DNA of 64,000 bases. Origin: Cryptomeria japonica. Taxonomy: Eukaryota > Streptophyta > Pinopsida > Cupressales > Cupressaceae. Shown in pieces: positions 62,862 through 64,000 of this stretch (its first letter is position 1; each line of letters opens with the position of its first letter). The notes below the pieces were generated by a model. The model searched no databases, was not told the DNA's origin, and worked only from the letters and a program-made list of their open reading frames with translations. Where the stretch lies: contig NC_081406.1 of the NCBI RefSeq assembly GCF_030272615.1, positions 172,554,861-172,618,860 on the forward strand. Reading direction: 5' to 3'. The position numbers were made by a program, and so were the translations under genes.

Positions 62862-63889
62862 CCTAGATCAGAAATAACAATCCTGGTCAATCGACAAGCT
62901 ATTCCTTCATCAACATATGTGGATCCAGAATCCTTGAAAGCTTCCACATCAAAGAAAACAGAGATCAAAGAAAAATTCAAGGTTAAAGACATGGGATGTG
63001 GTGAGTATATCTTTCATGTTGATCAACTCCCACTATCTCCTAACACATTTAGTTGACAGGAACACTCTATAAACAATTTGCAAGGAATTGGGTGTGAACC
63101 ACCTAGTGTTGTGGCTACTAAGTCTGAATGCAAATCTCCTCTAGTGGTGCAAGAAGCTCTTGATATCAATAGTCCTAAGAGTGGTTCTAGCGAAGAATCT
63201 ATTGAGCGTATCACCAGCCATCTTCAGAACTCACATAGCCTTACCATTTCATCCACTCATTATTTACAGTCCACTTCCAAACTTGGATTAACAAGAATTA
63301 TAAAAGCCCTTACTCATTAGGGATTAAAAATCAAGCTTTAAAAAGAAAAATCTAAAAGTCAAAAATAAAGAGAAGTCCTTCAGTCTAAATCAAAATCAAA
63401 AGCTATTGGACTCTGCAGAAATCAAAGTCAAGGATAAAAATCCTATGAAGAAAAAATAAGAAGAGTTGATCTCCCCTAATACCAAAATAACTGGGGGCAA
63501 AACTTCTAAAATTTCAAGTCAAAATATATTCTTGTTGACCCTAAGTCTTCATCATGCTATCCTACTTTCACTTTTTTTCGCAATCATAAGCCTTCATCAC
63601 TCATCCACTTGTTCCACACATCCTTTCCCTTCTGGTGATACATCATGGACCTTTAATGTAGCTTCCTTGAAGGACTTTGTTATCAGGGATGCCCAAACTT
63701 CTTTAGGTGACACGCATATGGGACTGTGTAGTCCACACGCTAGTTATTCTAGCTAAGTTCCTTCATCAAGGAAGATAGTCACTTGAGCTACATCTCATTC
63801 AGTCAAGGAACAATGCATCTACAATCATAAGGTAAATCCTCACACATTTGAGGTAGGCACGACTTAGTTCTCAAAGAAAATCCCAAAAA

Positions 63890-63995
63890 TCAGCAAGACA
63901 AAAAGAAGAAGGGCAAGTTCGAACCAAATTGGCTTGGTCCTTACATCATTACAACAACCTATGGATCTGGTGCATATCAGCTCTCAACCTGAGAG
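63890..63995 (+). pseudogene. Remnant of the pol C-terminus
   Basis: Reads KKKKGKFEPNWLGPYIITTT and GSGAYQLST. This matches the end of gypsy pol after the integrase core ('KGKFEPNWLGPY-I---GSGAY-L'). The whole reverse transcriptase to integrase core between 62861 and here is missing. Sequence 62862-63889 gives only short frames (for example 63078-63320 and 63466-63756) with no recognised domain. Confidence 0.7.
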
Positions 63996-64000
63996 GGAGA

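Larger units (their letters stand above)
58602..64000 (+). mobile_element. Tat-type gypsy element interior, runs off the window
   Basis: A leader of about 1.3 kb (58613-59930) precedes gag, protease and then a short pol C-terminal remnant at the window's end. Reverse transcriptase, RNase H and the integrase core were not found between 62861 and 63890. The element is probably an internally deleted or non-autonomous Tat relative. Confidence 0.8.

Overview
This is a gene-poor, AT-rich stretch of plant nuclear genome built mostly from old and young retrotransposons. The low gene density, long LTRs, chromoviruses, Tat-type gypsy elements, degenerate telomere-like tracts and a plant-type tetraspanin fit a seed plant with a large genome. 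I infer a conifer or other gymnosperm, but nothing seen here proves the taxon. I see no intact, clearly functional protein-coding gene. The host genes I recognise are broken: a tetraspanin (22.5-23.3 kb, +), a PPR gene (45.6-49.9 kb, -) and perhaps a heavy-metal-associated domain exon (44.9 kb, +).

Layout. 0.6-6.2 kb: nearly full-length L1-type LINE on the minus strand, with ORF1 and ORF2 joined by an ATGA overlap. 7.2-9 kb: end of an LTR with a tRNA-Met primer site, followed by unrecognisable sequence. 9.05-9.35 kb: possible tRNA-derived SINE. 10.3-10.85 kb: degenerate CCCTAA-like tract. 11.0-12.1 kb: LINE fragment between identical 42-bp direct repeats. 12.1-14.9 kb: integrase/chromodomain part of a gypsy chromovirus (copy A). 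15.4-21.5 kb: LTR element with a 2.3-kb LTR and gag remnants only. 22.5-23.3 kb: tetraspanin pseudogene. 23.5-29.2 kb: AT-rich spacer. 29.2-34.3 kb: young copia-type element with 480-bp LTRs, gag and protease only. 35.1-36.75 kb and 38.1-42.7 kb: chromovirus copies B and C, C with RT and RNase H, separated by a large CT/GA microsatellite. 42.9-44.0 kb: Tat-type integrase fragment. 45.6-49.9 kb: PPR pseudogene split by a 3.6-kb gypsy gag-protease element. 51.5-56.6 kb: degenerate TTAGGG-like tracts alternating with a repeated block of about 1.1 kb. 56.6-64 kb: Tat-type gypsy element with a 2.0-kb LTR, gag and protease, running off the window.

The main theme is that every LTR element whose ends can be placed carries gag, with or without protease, but no recognisable reverse transcriptase or integrase core. 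They look non-autonomous and would have depended on enzymes supplied in trans. Only the truncated chromovirus C and the LINE retain reverse transcriptase sequence, and both are riddled with stops. Many of the changes that can be polarised (LTR mismatches in the young copia element, premature stops in the gypsy gag) are C-to-T or G-to-A transitions, as expected from decay of methylated cytosines.
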